Positions 27,655 through 38,347 are shown, numbered from the stretch's first letter. The stretch: DNA of 64,000 nucleotides from Pseudoalteromonas caenipelagi (GCF_013140855.1 NZ_JABBPG010000003.1:372001-436000), one strand, 5' to 3'. Notes: generated by a model from the sequence alone, not told the origin. Program-made: numbers and translations.

Positions 27655-27697
27655 CTGGTATTATATACAGTATTTGTATACAGTAGTTTATACAGTA
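27655..27697 (-). promoter_or_regulatory. LexA-like operator with three repeated half-sites upstream of sulA
   Basis: On the minus strand, TACTGTATA occurs three times at 12- and 13-base intervals. The last copy forms CTGTATATAATACCAG (27655-27670), one base from the CTGT-N8-ACAG LexA consensus. It ends five bases before the start codon, so LexA there would block transcription or initiation. Confidence 0.7.
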
Positions 27698-27802
27698 ATT
27701 AGATGCAAGAAAAAGTTGTTAGTTTTTTATACAAATTTGCACGAACGGGCACACTGCACCCTCATAACATTAATATGCATTTGAAATATAAAACTTTAAA
27801 TT

Positions 27803-28252
27803 TTAAGGTTTGATAAATGTGAGCTGATGAATTTGTTCGTATAATGTAGCCGCGTAGCAATGCGCATCTTTAATACGTTTGGTTGAAAGGTGAGGCTTAA
27901 GCTGCTCTATCATTGCATCTGCGGCTTCCATTCCTTGGCTTTGCGCAAGCGTGAGCCAGGCCATCGCATGGAATGGGCTTTGTGGAACGCCTTGACCTTT
28001 TACAAATAGAAGGCCTAGGTAGAACTGCGCTTTATTATTGCCAGACATTGCCGCCATTCTGAACCATTTAGCAGCAAGAGGATAAGCCTGCTCTTTAAGA
28101 TAATATAGGCCTTTTTTAAATGCGGCTTGTGGGTCGTTGTCTTCAGGTAGCTGTGCATCGCTATTTATTGGCGCAGTGACAAAGTCAAGCACATTAAGTA
28201 GTTGTTGTTCTAAATCTTGGCTGGCCGAATTTTCAAACTGTTCTCGTTCCAT
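27803..28252 (-). CDS. Sel1-like/TPR repeat protein
   Basis: 149 residues, no signal peptide. At least two Sel1-like repeats: AYPLAAKWFRMAAMSGNNKAQFYLG and GVPQSPFHAMAWLTLAQSQG, each with the A-x-x-x-LG and G-V/A-x-x-D/S pattern. A likely protein-contact scaffold in the cytoplasm. No partner is evident; it is divergent from the purine permease. Confidence 0.8.
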   Translation of the reverse strand: MEREQFENSASQDLEQQLLNVLDFVTAPINSDAQLPEDNDPQAAFKKGLYYLKEQAYPLAAKWFRMAAMSGNNKAQFYLGLLFVKGQGVPQSPFHAMAWLTLAQSQGMEAADAMIEQLKPHLSTKRIKDAHCYAATLYEQIHQLTFIKP

Positions 28253-28371
28253 AGTCTAACCGCAATTATAAACCTATTAGAAAGTGTAGCTGAATTCTAA
28301 CGAAATTGTCCGAATAAACCAGTGATTTATGTTAAAATCCAAGCACTTGTTTCCAATTTTATACAATCCTT

Positions 28372-29661
28372 ATGTTAGAACGCATTTTTGCCATTCGCCA
28401 GCAAGGCTCTACGATTAAAACCGAAGTACTGGCAGGTTTTACTACCTTTGTTACTATGGTGTATATCATTTTTGTAAATCCCCTGATGTTAGCCCAAGCT
28501 GGCATGGATATGGGAGCAGCCTTTGTTGCAACGTGTATAGCGGCAGCAATAGGGTGTTTTATTATGGGGTTTTGGGCTAATTATCCGCTGGCACTAGCTC
28601 CGGGAATGGGACTGAACGCATTTTTCACTTATGGTGTTGTGTTGGGAATGGGGCATTCTTGGCAATCAGCATTAGGTGCGGTGTTCTTATCAGGGTGTTT
28701 GTTTTTTATTTTGAGTATTTTTAAGATCAGAGAATGGGTAATTCAAGCTATACCTCTGGTGTTAAAACAGGCAATTGCCACGGGGATAGGGGCGTTTCTC
28801 GCATTAATTGCACTTAAAAATGCAGGGATCATAGTTGCCAGTCCAGCTACGTTGGTACAACTTGGTGACATTACTCAAGCGGGGCCACTGTTGGCTATTT
28901 TCAGCTTCTTTATCATTGCGGCGTTAATGTTTCGCGACATAAAAAGTGGTGTGCTGATCAGCATTTTGGTTGTAACTGGGGCTGCTTGGGGCTTGGACTT
29001 AATAACCTATCAGGGGCTTGTATCGGCACCGCCCAGCATCTTACCAACACTTATGGAGCTCGATATCGCCAGTGCGTTGGAGGTGTCAATGTTGAGTGTT
29101 GTATTCGCATTTTTATTTGTTGACCTATTTGATACTTCAGGCACTTTGGTGGCTGTAACGCAAAAAGCTGGGTTGGCAGATGCTCATGGAAAAATGCCAA
29201 GATTAGGCCGCGCATTATCGGCAGATAGCACAGCAACAATTGCAGGCTCTATGCTCGGCACGTCGACGACAACATCTTACATTGAGTCTGTATCTGGTGT
29301 GTCGGTGGGGGGGAAAACCGGTTTAACGGCAGTGGTTGTTGGAATATGCTTTTTGCTCATGATATTTTTTGCGCCTTTAGCCAAAATGGTACCGGCTTAT
29401 GCAACTGCTGGTGCGATATTATACGTAGCAGTATTAATGTTGCAGAACCTTAAGCTGGTTAATTGGGATGATATGAGCGATGCAATTCCTGTTAGTGTGG
29501 TGTTGTTGATGACGCCGCTGACATTTTCAATTGCACACGGTATTGCACTTGGTTTTATCGCCTATACAACGGTAAAGGTAGTGTGTAATAAAGCGCATGA
29601 AGTATCTGTGAGTGTATGGTTATTAACAGGTTTGTTTGTGCTTAAGTTTGCATTTGAATAA
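28372..29661 (+). CDS. NCS2 (AzgA-type) purine permease
   Basis: 429 residues, about 12-14 membrane spans. The first residues (LAGFTTFVTMVYIIFVNP) and ALAPGMGLNAFFTYGV match the AzgA branch of NCS2 transporters; DLFDTSGTLVAV and GTSTTTSYIESVSGV are also characteristic. These are proton-coupled importers of adenine, guanine or hypoxanthine in the inner membrane. Substrate choice among the purines cannot be read from sequence. No purine riboswitch was seen upstream. Confidence 0.92.
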   Translation: MLERIFAIRQQGSTIKTEVLAGFTTFVTMVYIIFVNPLMLAQAGMDMGAAFVATCIAAAIGCFIMGFWANYPLALAPGMGLNAFFTYGVVLGMGHSWQSALGAVFLSGCLFFILSIFKIREWVIQAIPLVLKQAIATGIGAFLALIALKNAGIIVASPATLVQLGDITQAGPLLAIFSFFIIAALMFRDIKSGVLISILVVTGAAWGLDLITYQGLVSAPPSILPTLMELDIASALEVSMLSVVFAFLFVDLFDTSGTLVAVTQKAGLADAHGKMPRLGRALSADSTATIAGSMLGTSTTTSYIESVSGVSVGGKTGLTAVVVGICFLLMIFFAPLAKMVPAYATAGAILYVAVLMLQNLKLVNWDDMSDAIPVSVVLLMTPLTFSIAHGIALGFIAYTTVKVVCNKAHEVSVSVWLLTGLFVLKFAFE

Positions 29662-29675
29662 AAACATTAAGTGGA

Positions 29676-29702
29676 GAAGTGGTATAATTACCACTTCTTT
29701 TT
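29676..29702. terminator. Bidirectional terminator between permease and hypothetical gene
   Basis: GAAGTGGT and ACCACTTC flank a six-base loop, with T6 on the plus side. It overlaps the last codons of the convergent gene. Confidence 0.85.
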
Positions 29703-30449
29703 TGGTGCAAATAATACATCCAAATCGTCTTGTTCTTGCTCTTTTTTCTTCTTTACCGCTGAGGCATTGGAAGCTTTTAGCTCAGTGCTAATTTCTTCTA
29801 AATAGGCTTGTACCTGCGCTTTCTTTTCGGCTACATATTCGTCAGTGTATGTAACTGCATTAAGTGTAGCGAACGCTTTTTCAAAATATTGACGAGCAGA
29901 GCCAACCATGTTGGCAGCACGTGCGGATACACCACGCTTAATTTGGCTTTCAACATTGATGCGCAGCTGGAGTTTTTCTAGCCTGCGATCTTCTGCGACA
30001 AAAAGCTGTGTATCTACTTTTCCTTTTGAGTGTTCAGAGCGAATAACATGTCGTAGGCGCTTGATCCCTTGTACTAACGCGATAAGTTGCTTGTCAGCAT
30101 CGGGCAAGCTCAATGTGTCTGCTTGAGATTCAGGGTCAAGCTGCGAGTTTAATCTTTCTTTCGCTTCATTAAGGCGGTTTTTTAGTTCTTTATTGGAGGG
30201 GGATAATTCAACCATAATGCACAGCGCATCATACACTCGACGCTGCAAAACGCGCAGTATCAATTCAGACATCGGGATATTACAGCTATTTACAATGATG
30301 TCTTCGGACTCTTCAATGATTTTTTTCTGCTTGGCGAGCTCTTTTCTACGTTCTGCTTCTTGCTTCTCTCTGTGTTGCTGAACTGCACTGACCCACACAG
30401 CGATAACGATCAATGCAACAATCAACATAATAATGATAGAAACAAACAT
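29688..30449 (-). CDS. Membrane-anchored coiled-coil hypothetical protein
   Basis: 253 residues. One N-terminal membrane span (IIIMLIVALIVIAVWVSAV) is followed directly by a charged coiled coil (QQHREKQEAERRKELAKQKK), a helical body, and a lysine/aspartate-rich tail ending APKKKW. It is probably anchored in the inner membrane with the bulk in the cytoplasm. The composition fits a conserved Alteromonadales protein, but I cannot name a family or role. Confidence 0.7.
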   Translation of the reverse strand: MFVSIIIMLIVALIVIAVWVSAVQQHREKQEAERRKELAKQKKIIEESEDIIVNSCNIPMSELILRVLQRRVYDALCIMVELSPSNKELKNRLNEAKERLNSQLDPESQADTLSLPDADKQLIALVQGIKRLRHVIRSEHSKGKVDTQLFVAEDRRLEKLQLRINVESQIKRGVSARAANMVGSARQYFEKAFATLNAVTYTDEYVAEKKAQVQAYLEEISTELKASNASAVKKKKEQEQDDLDVLFAPKKKW

Positions 30450-30732
30450 AAATGACTTCTCTTAGACCACGACTCAAAAGATGAATTTTTATCTTACATC
30501 AATTAATTGCATTCTGAACAGTTTTCCGTTCATATGGGTGAAATTTTTTTAAAAAATCACCATTTATCATTATAGACCAAAGAAAATAGTTTTACGTGTT
30601 GCACAATCATCTTACTTGAGAGCTATCTCGTGAGAAGTAAGTATGCTAGCCTAAGATAGATTGGCTTTATCCCTAGCTGGAACTTGTAGCGCGCCGTGAT
30701 CATTGCCTTGTAAAAACTAATAAGAAAAATAA

Positions 30733-31713
<981 letters not shown>

Positions 31714-31729
31714 TTGTTGCTTGTAAAAA

Positions 31730-31755
31730 GTCGCTTATTGATGAGGATAAGCGAC
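31730..31755. terminator. Hairpin after cysB
   Basis: GTCGCTTA and TAAGCGAC form a perfect eight-base stem with a ten-base loop. No T-run follows, so terminator strength is doubtful. Confidence 0.45.
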
Positions 31756-31964
31756 CAAATAAGCATATGAAATACGATGGTGTATACAATACTGATATGC
31801 CATCACTCCCGCCAAGTTTGCTCACCTTTAACTCTCCGCTGTAATTATATTCATTTAATTATCATGAATTAAGCTATGCAAATGCTTGTGCTGTAATGTG
31901 CTGTAATGGCAGATTTTGAAATTTCATCTAACGTTTACATGGTGTGTTTTGTTGGGTATATAAA

Positions 31965-33437
31965 ATGGCAGGGATACCGCAGGCAAGTGCCTGTTTTTCG
32001 CTCAATCATATTTTCTTTGATGGATTACTGGATAAGCTATCGGAGCTGTCGTTTTGCAGTGCTTATGCAAGTCACCAATATCCTGCCAATGATTTTGATA
32101 GTATTGTTTTTTATGGAAAAATCTATTGCCAATTTGAGCCTCTTATAGAGGTTGTTGATGCTATGGTGGTACGAGAGGGTAAAATTGAGCTCCTTGGTAG
32201 CGTGCAAGACGCTAACGACTATATAGCTAAATATGATCTAAAAGTGCGGGTTCAGTATTTAGACGAGCGTCAATCAATTTGCCCAGGCTTTGTTGAGCCA
32301 AGTATTCATTTAGTGATGAGCGCAGTGCTACAACAATGGAACCATTTAGGCCCATTTGGGTTTGATTGCAGTTGGCAAAAAATAATGCCTAATTATAGCG
32401 TCAGCTATATTGCACGCGCCATACAGTATTTAGACAAAGGGCTAGATCCTCACTATTGGTTACTAGGTTATGGCTTATATAGTGGTTTGCTAGGCTATAG
32501 CAGTAATGAAAACCGACGCGAAGTTTATGCTCTGATTAAGCAACTAAATGTACAAAGGCCCATTGCAATACTCGATGCAAGCAGTGCCATAGCTTACGTG
32601 AACGATGCCACTTTAGATTTAGTTTATGACTACTTATTAAGCAGTGGCGCATGTCCATTTTCTTGTAAAACAGCGCTAAAAGAGAGGGTGGATAATCAAT
32701 ATGGCTTGCAAGACGAGCAATTGTTATGGCTTGTTGGAGCGCTGCCAACATCGCAACTACAAAGCTATTTAGATAACATATTTAGCAATATCGATAAAAT
32801 AATAGATACGGCCATAAGGCAGGGGATAACCCATCTAGGTGTGATTGATACGCACCCTTTTGCCCGTAAAGTGTTATCAGAATACCAGCGGGCAGTACGA
32901 AATATAAACTTGATTGAACCAAAAAATAGTTGGCTACGAGAGATCAATAGCCTTACATGTTTAAACCAAGAGTCGAGCATGACCTCACACGCACCCGAAC
33001 GTTCACTCGTTATCAATATTGGCGATGTTGGCTACTGTGGTTATGAGTGGGTACAGAGCTATCATGGTCAGTCTTTATTACAACCCTGCCAGCAACTTAT
33101 TAGTGAAGGTTACAATGTTTGTTTGCAATCGGGGTTTCCTGCACAACCAATCAATCCAATGCGCGCGGCAGAGCAAGCCAGTACTAGAGTGATGGAATAC
33201 GCGCCGGGCTGTTATACACGACATGAGCGAGTGCTTCTACCTGAGCAATGTTTATCTAAATCGCAATCGCTGCATGCCATCACTCATGCGGGGGCAATGC
33301 ACTTAGGAGTTGAGGCAGGGCGCTTAGAGGTTGGCAACCAAGCCAACTTTGTACACTTGTCTGACGACCCGTTAGATACCAATAATAGCCTAAGAGATGT
33401 TGCCGTAATCAACTGCTACAGTAACGCAGTTTCTTAA
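31965..33437 (+). CDS. Amidohydrolase (YtcJ/Amidohydro_3)-like protein lacking the metal ligands
   Basis: 490 residues from ATG 31965; a GTG at 31944 is also in frame. The ends keep the amidohydrolase plan: DAMVVREGKIELLGSVQDA and ICPGFVEPSIHLVMS at the start, SLHAITHAGAMHLGVEAGRL, EVGNQANFVHLSDDPL at the end. The HxH motif reads PSIH, the usual RIEH reads LIEP, and the late catalytic Asp region reads QSGFPAQPINP. The frame is intact, so it looks like a maintained pseudoenzyme rather than a decayed gene. Function unknown; it may bind a ligand. Confidence 0.75.
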   Translation: MAGIPQASACFSLNHIFFDGLLDKLSELSFCSAYASHQYPANDFDSIVFYGKIYCQFEPLIEVVDAMVVREGKIELLGSVQDANDYIAKYDLKVRVQYLDERQSICPGFVEPSIHLVMSAVLQQWNHLGPFGFDCSWQKIMPNYSVSYIARAIQYLDKGLDPHYWLLGYGLYSGLLGYSSNENRREVYALIKQLNVQRPIAILDASSAIAYVNDATLDLVYDYLLSSGACPFSCKTALKERVDNQYGLQDEQLLWLVGALPTSQLQSYLDNIFSNIDKIIDTAIRQGITHLGVIDTHPFARKVLSEYQRAVRNINLIEPKNSWLREINSLTCLNQESSMTSHAPERSLVINIGDVGYCGYEWVQSYHGQSLLQPCQQLISEGYNVCLQSGFPAQPINPMRAAEQASTRVMEYAPGCYTRHERVLLPEQCLSKSQSLHAITHAGAMHLGVEAGRLEVGNQANFVHLSDDPLDTNNSLRDVAVINCYSNAVS

Positions 33438-33775
33438 AAACAAAATTTATAAATCAATCAGTTCATATGAACGGTCGGGTGTACGAAAAGATGTGGTTCA
33501 TTTAATGGTTGGTTGAGCTGTGTGACCAACCGATGGACAAACTCACTTTTGGACAGAAATGCTTTAGTGTCAGTACTAAAAGTGATCTATTTGGTATAAG
33601 TTACGCTTGGGCGATCTCTTATCAGGTGGCCAAAAAGTATTGACCACTGCACTCCCATCAAATTAATGGATTGAGTAAGCTATCAGATATTTACAAAATG
33701 AACTTTCTACTTCTAGATATTTATGTAACTCTTAACTTACAATTTTAGTATGAAGCACATGCTCATGGAAGGTAT
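33438..33775. other. 338-base gap with left boundary repeats of the defence island
   Basis: No coding frame of note. It holds the 29-bp direct repeat at 33455 and a second, diverged motif at 33626-33654 that recurs at 39124. The gajA promoter must lie in the last 120 bases, which are AT-rich. Confidence 0.6.
33455..33483 (+). repeat. 29-bp direct repeat, left copy
   Basis: Identical to 39018-39046. The repeat centres on the palindrome TTCATATGAA followed by CGGTCGGGTGTA. Together the copies bracket gajA, gajB and two small genes. Confidence 0.85.
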
Positions 33776-35842
33776 ATGAAGCTTAATAAGGTTTGCCTCA
33801 AAAACTTTCGTAGACTTGAAAAAGTAGAAATTGATTTTGAAGCTAAGGAAACACTGTTTGTTGGCCCAAATAACAGTGGTAAAACATCTGCAACGGCCGC
33901 CTTTAAACTTTTCTTAAGAACACGAAGTTTTAAAATTCATGACTATTCATCCTCTCAAATCTCCGTGATAAATAGGTTTGGGCATGGAGAAGATGTGAGC
34001 TTACCAAGTATTCAAATGGATATGTGGTTCACTATAGATCCTGATACTGAATATGGACGTGCAATTACTCTAATCCCACAACTTACTACACTTGTTTCTG
34101 AAGTTGGGATCAGAATACAGTTGAGTGCGCTTGATATAGACAAGCTAAGAGATGAGTACCAAGCCACTTTTCCTGTTGATGATTGTGGTAGAAGGAAAAA
34201 AGGCCTATCTGAGTTTCTTGCAATATCGAACAATATGTCTCGCCATTTTAAATTGAACTATTTTGTTTTGGAAAATGTTGCCGGCGATTACAAGCTTCAT
34301 CATTTAGACGGAGAAGAAGCTAAAAAAACGCTTGCGTCTATTATGCGCGTTGACTTTGTTGAAGCTCAGAGAAATATTGATGATCAAGAGCTAGCTAGAA
34401 GCAATAAACTTTCTAAGGCGTTTGGCGCATATTATAAAAATAATCTTCAACACCCTGATGTTAATGAAGAGGCAATGAAGGTTATTGATGAAAACAATAA
34501 CAATTTAAATAAACACTATAAATCCAGTTTTAGTGGTTTGATGGATACTCTAGGAAGTCTTGGAGTGCCATCAGTTAATGATAGAAGCTTGCGTTTAATT
34601 TCATCGCTTAGCCCTGAGGTAGCCCTACAAGGCAATACTGAATTGCTTTATGTCGATGGGGAAAGCCAACATGAACTTCCCGAGGCATATAATGGTCTGG
34701 GATTTAAAAATCTAGTTTATATAGCTATTCAGATAAGTCATTTCTATCTCCAATGGATAACAACTGAGAGTAGCCGCCCGCTTTGTCAGCTTATTTTTAT
34801 TGAAGAACCTGAGGTGCATCTACACTCACAAGTTCAACAGGCTTTTATTGCAAACGTATGGGCTATCATTTCGGATGTTGCAGAAAAGCAAAATGAGAAC
34901 ACAAAAGAACCTCAGCTATGCATAACAACACACTCTTCTCATATTCTCGATAAAGTAGAATTTGAAAAGGTTAGATACTTCAAAAGATGTTTATCTAAAG
35001 TGCAGGAAGAAAGCACTGCACGTATATTGAACGCTTCAAAAGTACTGAGTATGAGAAGTTTCATGCCTGACGGGCTATCTTTATCAGAAAAGGAGGTTGA
35101 TAAAAATGAGGTGCTCAAGTTTCTCAAAAAATATATACGTATCACACATTGCGACCTGTTTTTTGCAGATGCGGCTATTTTGATTGAGGGGGCTGCGGAA
35201 AAGCTACTCCTGCCAAATATGATAAAAAAATCTTCGCCTACCTTAGAGAGCAATTATATCACTACCCTTGAAGTTGGCGGAGCTTATGCAAGCCGTTTTG
35301 CTGGGTTACTAGAGTTTTTAGGCATTCCATACCTTGTAATCACCGATATTGATTCAGTCGATCCTAATAACAATAGAAAAGCTTGTATTGCTAACTTTGA
35401 GGGGGCTATCACTTCTAATTCCTCTTTAAAGTATTTTCTCAATACCGAGACAGTTAAAGGCTTAAACCAACTAGAACAAGCAAAAGTGATTATTGCTGAC
35501 AACAGTGCTTATATTGCTTATCAAAAATCGATATTTACGCCAACATATGGTAAAGATATACAAATGCATGGTCGGACTCTTGAAGAAGCGATTATATATG
35601 AAAACATTGAGGCTTTTAAAAGTAAAAGTTTAGTTAGTGAAATAGTATTTACGGGTGATGCAAAGCAAGATCACGAAACTGTATTTAAAACAGTTAAATC
35701 TTCAACTTTTAAAAAGACTGAATTTGCCATCGATCTTATAGTATCTGAGCACCCATGGGAAACTCCATCTTACATAGCAAACGGCCTTAAATGGTTAGAG
35801 CAAAGGCTTAATTTGGGATTGCTGAATGAGGAGAAAGAATAA
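33776..35842 (+). CDS. gajA: Gabija GajA: OLD-family ATPase with TOPRIM nuclease domain
   Basis: 688 residues. N-terminal ATPase: Walker A GPNNSGKT (30-37), then IFIEEPEVHLHSQ as Walker B/D-loop and CITTHSSHILD as the H-loop. C-terminal TOPRIM: ILIEGAAEKLLLP (metal Glu), LEVGGAYASRF and LVITDIDSVD (metal Asp pair). OLD-type nucleases paired with a UvrD-like helicase are class 2 OLD, known as the Gabija anti-phage system, in which GajA nicks DNA when nucleotides are depleted. About 100 residues longer than the Bacillus GajA. Its stop overlaps the gajB start by one base (TAATG). Confidence 0.88.
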   Translation: MKLNKVCLKNFRRLEKVEIDFEAKETLFVGPNNSGKTSATAAFKLFLRTRSFKIHDYSSSQISVINRFGHGEDVSLPSIQMDMWFTIDPDTEYGRAITLIPQLTTLVSEVGIRIQLSALDIDKLRDEYQATFPVDDCGRRKKGLSEFLAISNNMSRHFKLNYFVLENVAGDYKLHHLDGEEAKKTLASIMRVDFVEAQRNIDDQELARSNKLSKAFGAYYKNNLQHPDVNEEAMKVIDENNNNLNKHYKSSFSGLMDTLGSLGVPSVNDRSLRLISSLSPEVALQGNTELLYVDGESQHELPEAYNGLGFKNLVYIAIQISHFYLQWITTESSRPLCQLIFIEEPEVHLHSQVQQAFIANVWAIISDVAEKQNENTKEPQLCITTHSSHILDKVEFEKVRYFKRCLSKVQEESTARILNASKVLSMRSFMPDGLSLSEKEVDKNEVLKFLKKYIRITHCDLFFADAAILIEGAAEKLLLPNMIKKSSPTLESNYITTLEVGGAYASRFAGLLEFLGIPYLVITDIDSVDPNNNRKACIANFEGAITSNSSLKYFLNTETVKGLNQLEQAKVIIADNSAYIAYQKSIFTPTYGKDIQMHGRTLEEAIIYENIEAFKSKSLVSEIVFTGDAKQDHETVFKTVKSSTFKKTEFAIDLIVSEHPWETPSYIANGLKWLEQRLNLGLLNEEKE

Positions 35843-37698
35843 TGTCTACTCCACAACGAAGAACTATAGAGCCCACAGAAGCTGACCTCAATATTCGTTC
35901 ATGTATAGATGAATTTGAAAGTTTTACAGTCATTGCGGGCGCGGGCTCAGGGAAAACTACTTCTCTCGTACTGACACTTGGCTACGTAAGAGAAAAATAT
36001 GGTTCAGCTTTAAGAAGAGAAGGACAACAAATCGCTTGTATAACTTTTACAAATCGAGGCGTTGGCGTCATATCTGAACGATTAGGCTGGGATGACCTCT
36101 ATGAAATATCTACCTTGCATAGCTTTTTATGGTCTCAAATAAAACGCTTTAGTACTGATATACGAAATTGCCTAGCCGACGTGATAATACCCACAGAGCT
36201 AAAAAAGCAAAGAGAAAAAGACACTGGTAAAGATACGAAGTCTGCGAGAGACGCTCGTGCAAAGGTTGAAAAGTATGAAGATATCCTTGCGAAGATTGAC
36301 TCAGTAGATGAATTTAAATATGACAGCCTTTCGAGCTTTAGTAACTACCTGAAAGGTGAGTTGAGCCATGATGATGTAATCAGCATCTCTGGACATTTAA
36401 TTTCAAATAATCGACTGTTGCAGAAAGTCATTGGGCAAAGATACCCATATATGTTTATCGATGAAGCACAGGATACTTTTGGGGAAATTGTTGAAGCGTT
36501 AAATACGGTGTGCTCTTCAAAAGGTCTGCCTCTTATTGGATACTTTGGTGACCCAATGCAACAAATCTACGATCGTGGTATGGGAAACTTTGCTGGGCCC
36601 AAAGGTTCTTTTGTCATAAGAAAACGAGAAAATTACAGGTGTTGCCCAGAGGTAATTAATCTGCTGAATCGATATCGAAAAGATATTGAACAAATACCTA
36701 GTGGTGAGAATGCGAAGGTTAAAGGAAGCGTTCGATTATCCCTTGTTCAGGCTGAAAAACCTGAAGCTCCCAGAAACAAATATAGTGATGAGCAACTTGA
36801 CCGAGTTGCAATCAAATATGACAAAGTCATTAAGGACATTGGCTGGCACGATAGGAAAGATGTTAAGCACCTATTTCTAGTCAGGCAAATGATCGCGAGA
36901 CGCTTAGGGTTTGAAAATCTGCACAGGCTTTTTACTGGCGAATTTTCATCCACATATTCACAGGATACCTATGAGTCTGGAGAACATTACCTCCTTCGTC
37001 CCTTCACACAAATTATAATCCCGCTAATTGAAGCCCATACTGCAAGAAACACTACACAAGCACTATCTATCTTGAAGCAAAATAGTCCAGCATTCGATCC
37101 CGATGGAAAAAATAGTTCTAAGTCTATAAAGAAAATGATTGAGTTGGCCAAGACTTCTATGGAAACTTTATATGAGCTTTGGGAAGGAAAAACATTAAAG
37201 GAAGTTTTGAAATTTGCTTTAGATAACAAGTTGATTGGGTTATCTGAGAGGCTATTAGAAGATATTGAAAGAGAGCCTATCAATATTGAATTTAGTAAAG
37301 AGGTGCACCAAAGCGAAAAAGGCAAATGGCTCGCGGAAAGCTTTTTTAGTATGAATACATCAGAGCTTCCTAACTACTACCATTTTATAAACGACAATAC
37401 TCCTTTTAGCACACAGCACGGTGTAAAGGGTGAAGAGTATCCTAATGTGGTAGCTGTCTTCGATGATATTGAGGCTGCATGGAATCAATATAGCTTTACA
37501 AAAACGTTATCACCCCAAGTATATGGTCAAGGTACTGATGGGCAGCTCTCAAGAACTTCTAAACTTGCATATGTATGTTTTTCTAGGGCTGAAGTAAATC
37601 TGAATGTAATCTTATTTACGAGGTCACCAGAACTTACCAAGCAAGAAGTCGTTAATTCAGGGTTGTTTTTGGAGGACCAAATAAGTGTTGTTCAATAA
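35842..37698 (+). CDS. gajB: Gabija GajB: UvrD-like superfamily 1 helicase
   Basis: 618 residues. SF1 motifs in order: VIAGAGSGKTTSLV (I), ITFTNRGVG (Ia), MFIDEAQDTF (II), YFGDPMQQIYDRG (III), ENYRCCPEVI (IV), THGVKGEEYPNV read as HGVKGEEYPNV (V), and YVCFSRAEVNLNV (VI). All catalytic residues seem present. In Gabija, GajB helicase-ATPase senses DNA ends and activates GajA. Longer than Bacillus GajB by about 120 residues, mostly in a helical insert between motifs Ia and II (KKQREKDTGKDTKSARDARA). Confidence 0.88.
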   Translation: MSTPQRRTIEPTEADLNIRSCIDEFESFTVIAGAGSGKTTSLVLTLGYVREKYGSALRREGQQIACITFTNRGVGVISERLGWDDLYEISTLHSFLWSQIKRFSTDIRNCLADVIIPTELKKQREKDTGKDTKSARDARAKVEKYEDILAKIDSVDEFKYDSLSSFSNYLKGELSHDDVISISGHLISNNRLLQKVIGQRYPYMFIDEAQDTFGEIVEALNTVCSSKGLPLIGYFGDPMQQIYDRGMGNFAGPKGSFVIRKRENYRCCPEVINLLNRYRKDIEQIPSGENAKVKGSVRLSLVQAEKPEAPRNKYSDEQLDRVAIKYDKVIKDIGWHDRKDVKHLFLVRQMIARRLGFENLHRLFTGEFSSTYSQDTYESGEHYLLRPFTQIIIPLIEAHTARNTTQALSILKQNSPAFDPDGKNSSKSIKKMIELAKTSMETLYELWEGKTLKEVLKFALDNKLIGLSERLLEDIEREPINIEFSKEVHQSEKGKWLAESFFSMNTSELPNYYHFINDNTPFSTQHGVKGEEYPNVVAVFDDIEAAWNQYSFTKTLSPQVYGQGTDGQLSRTSKLAYVCFSRAEVNLNVILFTRSPELTKQEVVNSGLFLEDQISVVQ

Positions 37699-37725
37699 TT
37701 TAGTACATATTACACACTAACGTAA

Positions 37726-37744
37726 AAGGGAGCTAAGCTCCCTT
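37726..37744. terminator. Hairpin after gajB
   Basis: AAGGGAGCT and AGCTCCCTT form an inverted repeat with a minimal loop, followed by AAATTT. It lies between the convergent gajB and a small membrane-protein gene. Confidence 0.55.
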
Positions 37745-37748
37745 AAAT

Positions 37749-37952
37749 TTATCGACTATGGTCTATTAAAAGGCCACCAGTGATTAAGCAAGTACCAAAT
37801 GAAACTAATTTTATGATGGTCGCTTTAACATCTGGTAACTTCCCATCAAACGGGTTTAAACCTATGGTGTTGTAAAATAGGTCATATAATATAAACAATG
37901 CAGTTGCAAAAAGCACAAAAGCAACTAGCATCGTCCACGCTTTATAAGACAT
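37749..37952 (-). CDS. Small two-span membrane protein in the defence island
   Basis: 67 residues. Two hydrophobic segments: residues 6-28 (WTMLVAFVLFATALFILYDLF) and 45-63 (TIIKLVSFGTCLITGGLLI). AGGAG lies six bases before the ATG, so it is very likely expressed. Unrelated to known Gabija parts as far as I can tell. It is convergent with gajB and could be an accessory effector or an unrelated cargo gene. Confidence 0.7.
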   Translation of the reverse strand: MSYKAWTMLVAFVLFATALFILYDLFYNTIGLNPFDGKLPDVKATIIKLVSFGTCLITGGLLIDHSR

Positions 37953-38347
37953 AACTATCTCCTGAGTATGTAAATATAACTTTATGTGATTTTTTCAGTG
38001 CACACTGAGCGCTTGTAGGCAGCCAGTTAAGAACTAGCGCCTGTCTTTTTGAAGTGAACGATGACTGTAGTCTCGTTATCATTGAATTTAAGCCTATAGC
38101 TACTGCTACGTTGCAACCCACAACAATTAAGTCGATTGGCTTTCGGTTGCAGCTTTAAGCTATCAGTTGGTTTTAGCTTGGTCAACAGGTATTTTTAATG
38201 TTTCAACTTTGGGTTTTTCTTGTTTCGGATTATGTTGCAAAAACGGAATACTTTTAGAATCCTTTGAGCGTAAGCTTGTAACGCTGTTGCGGTAAATGCC
38301 AAGAGTAAACGGCGCAAGCTAACGTTTTGTAGCCTTACTAGTTATTG
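37953..38347. other. 395-base gap with an open C-terminal reading-frame remnant
   Basis: On the minus strand, from about 38320 to about 38175, there is a frame without a start (reading APFTLGIYRNSV, then FLQHNPKQEKPKVETLKIPV) that ends in TGA. It looks like the tail of a lost gene. The flanking sequence has no other recognised content. Confidence 0.4.

Noticed and set aside
31906..32148. 80-residue plus-strand frame overlapping the amidohydrolase-like start
   Set aside because: Out of frame with the longer gene, which shows clear family features from residue 40 or so onward.
37953..38347. Possible integron attC-like sequences around GTTGCAAC and GTTAGC
   Set aside because: The core sites do not match the attC consensus and no integrase is near.
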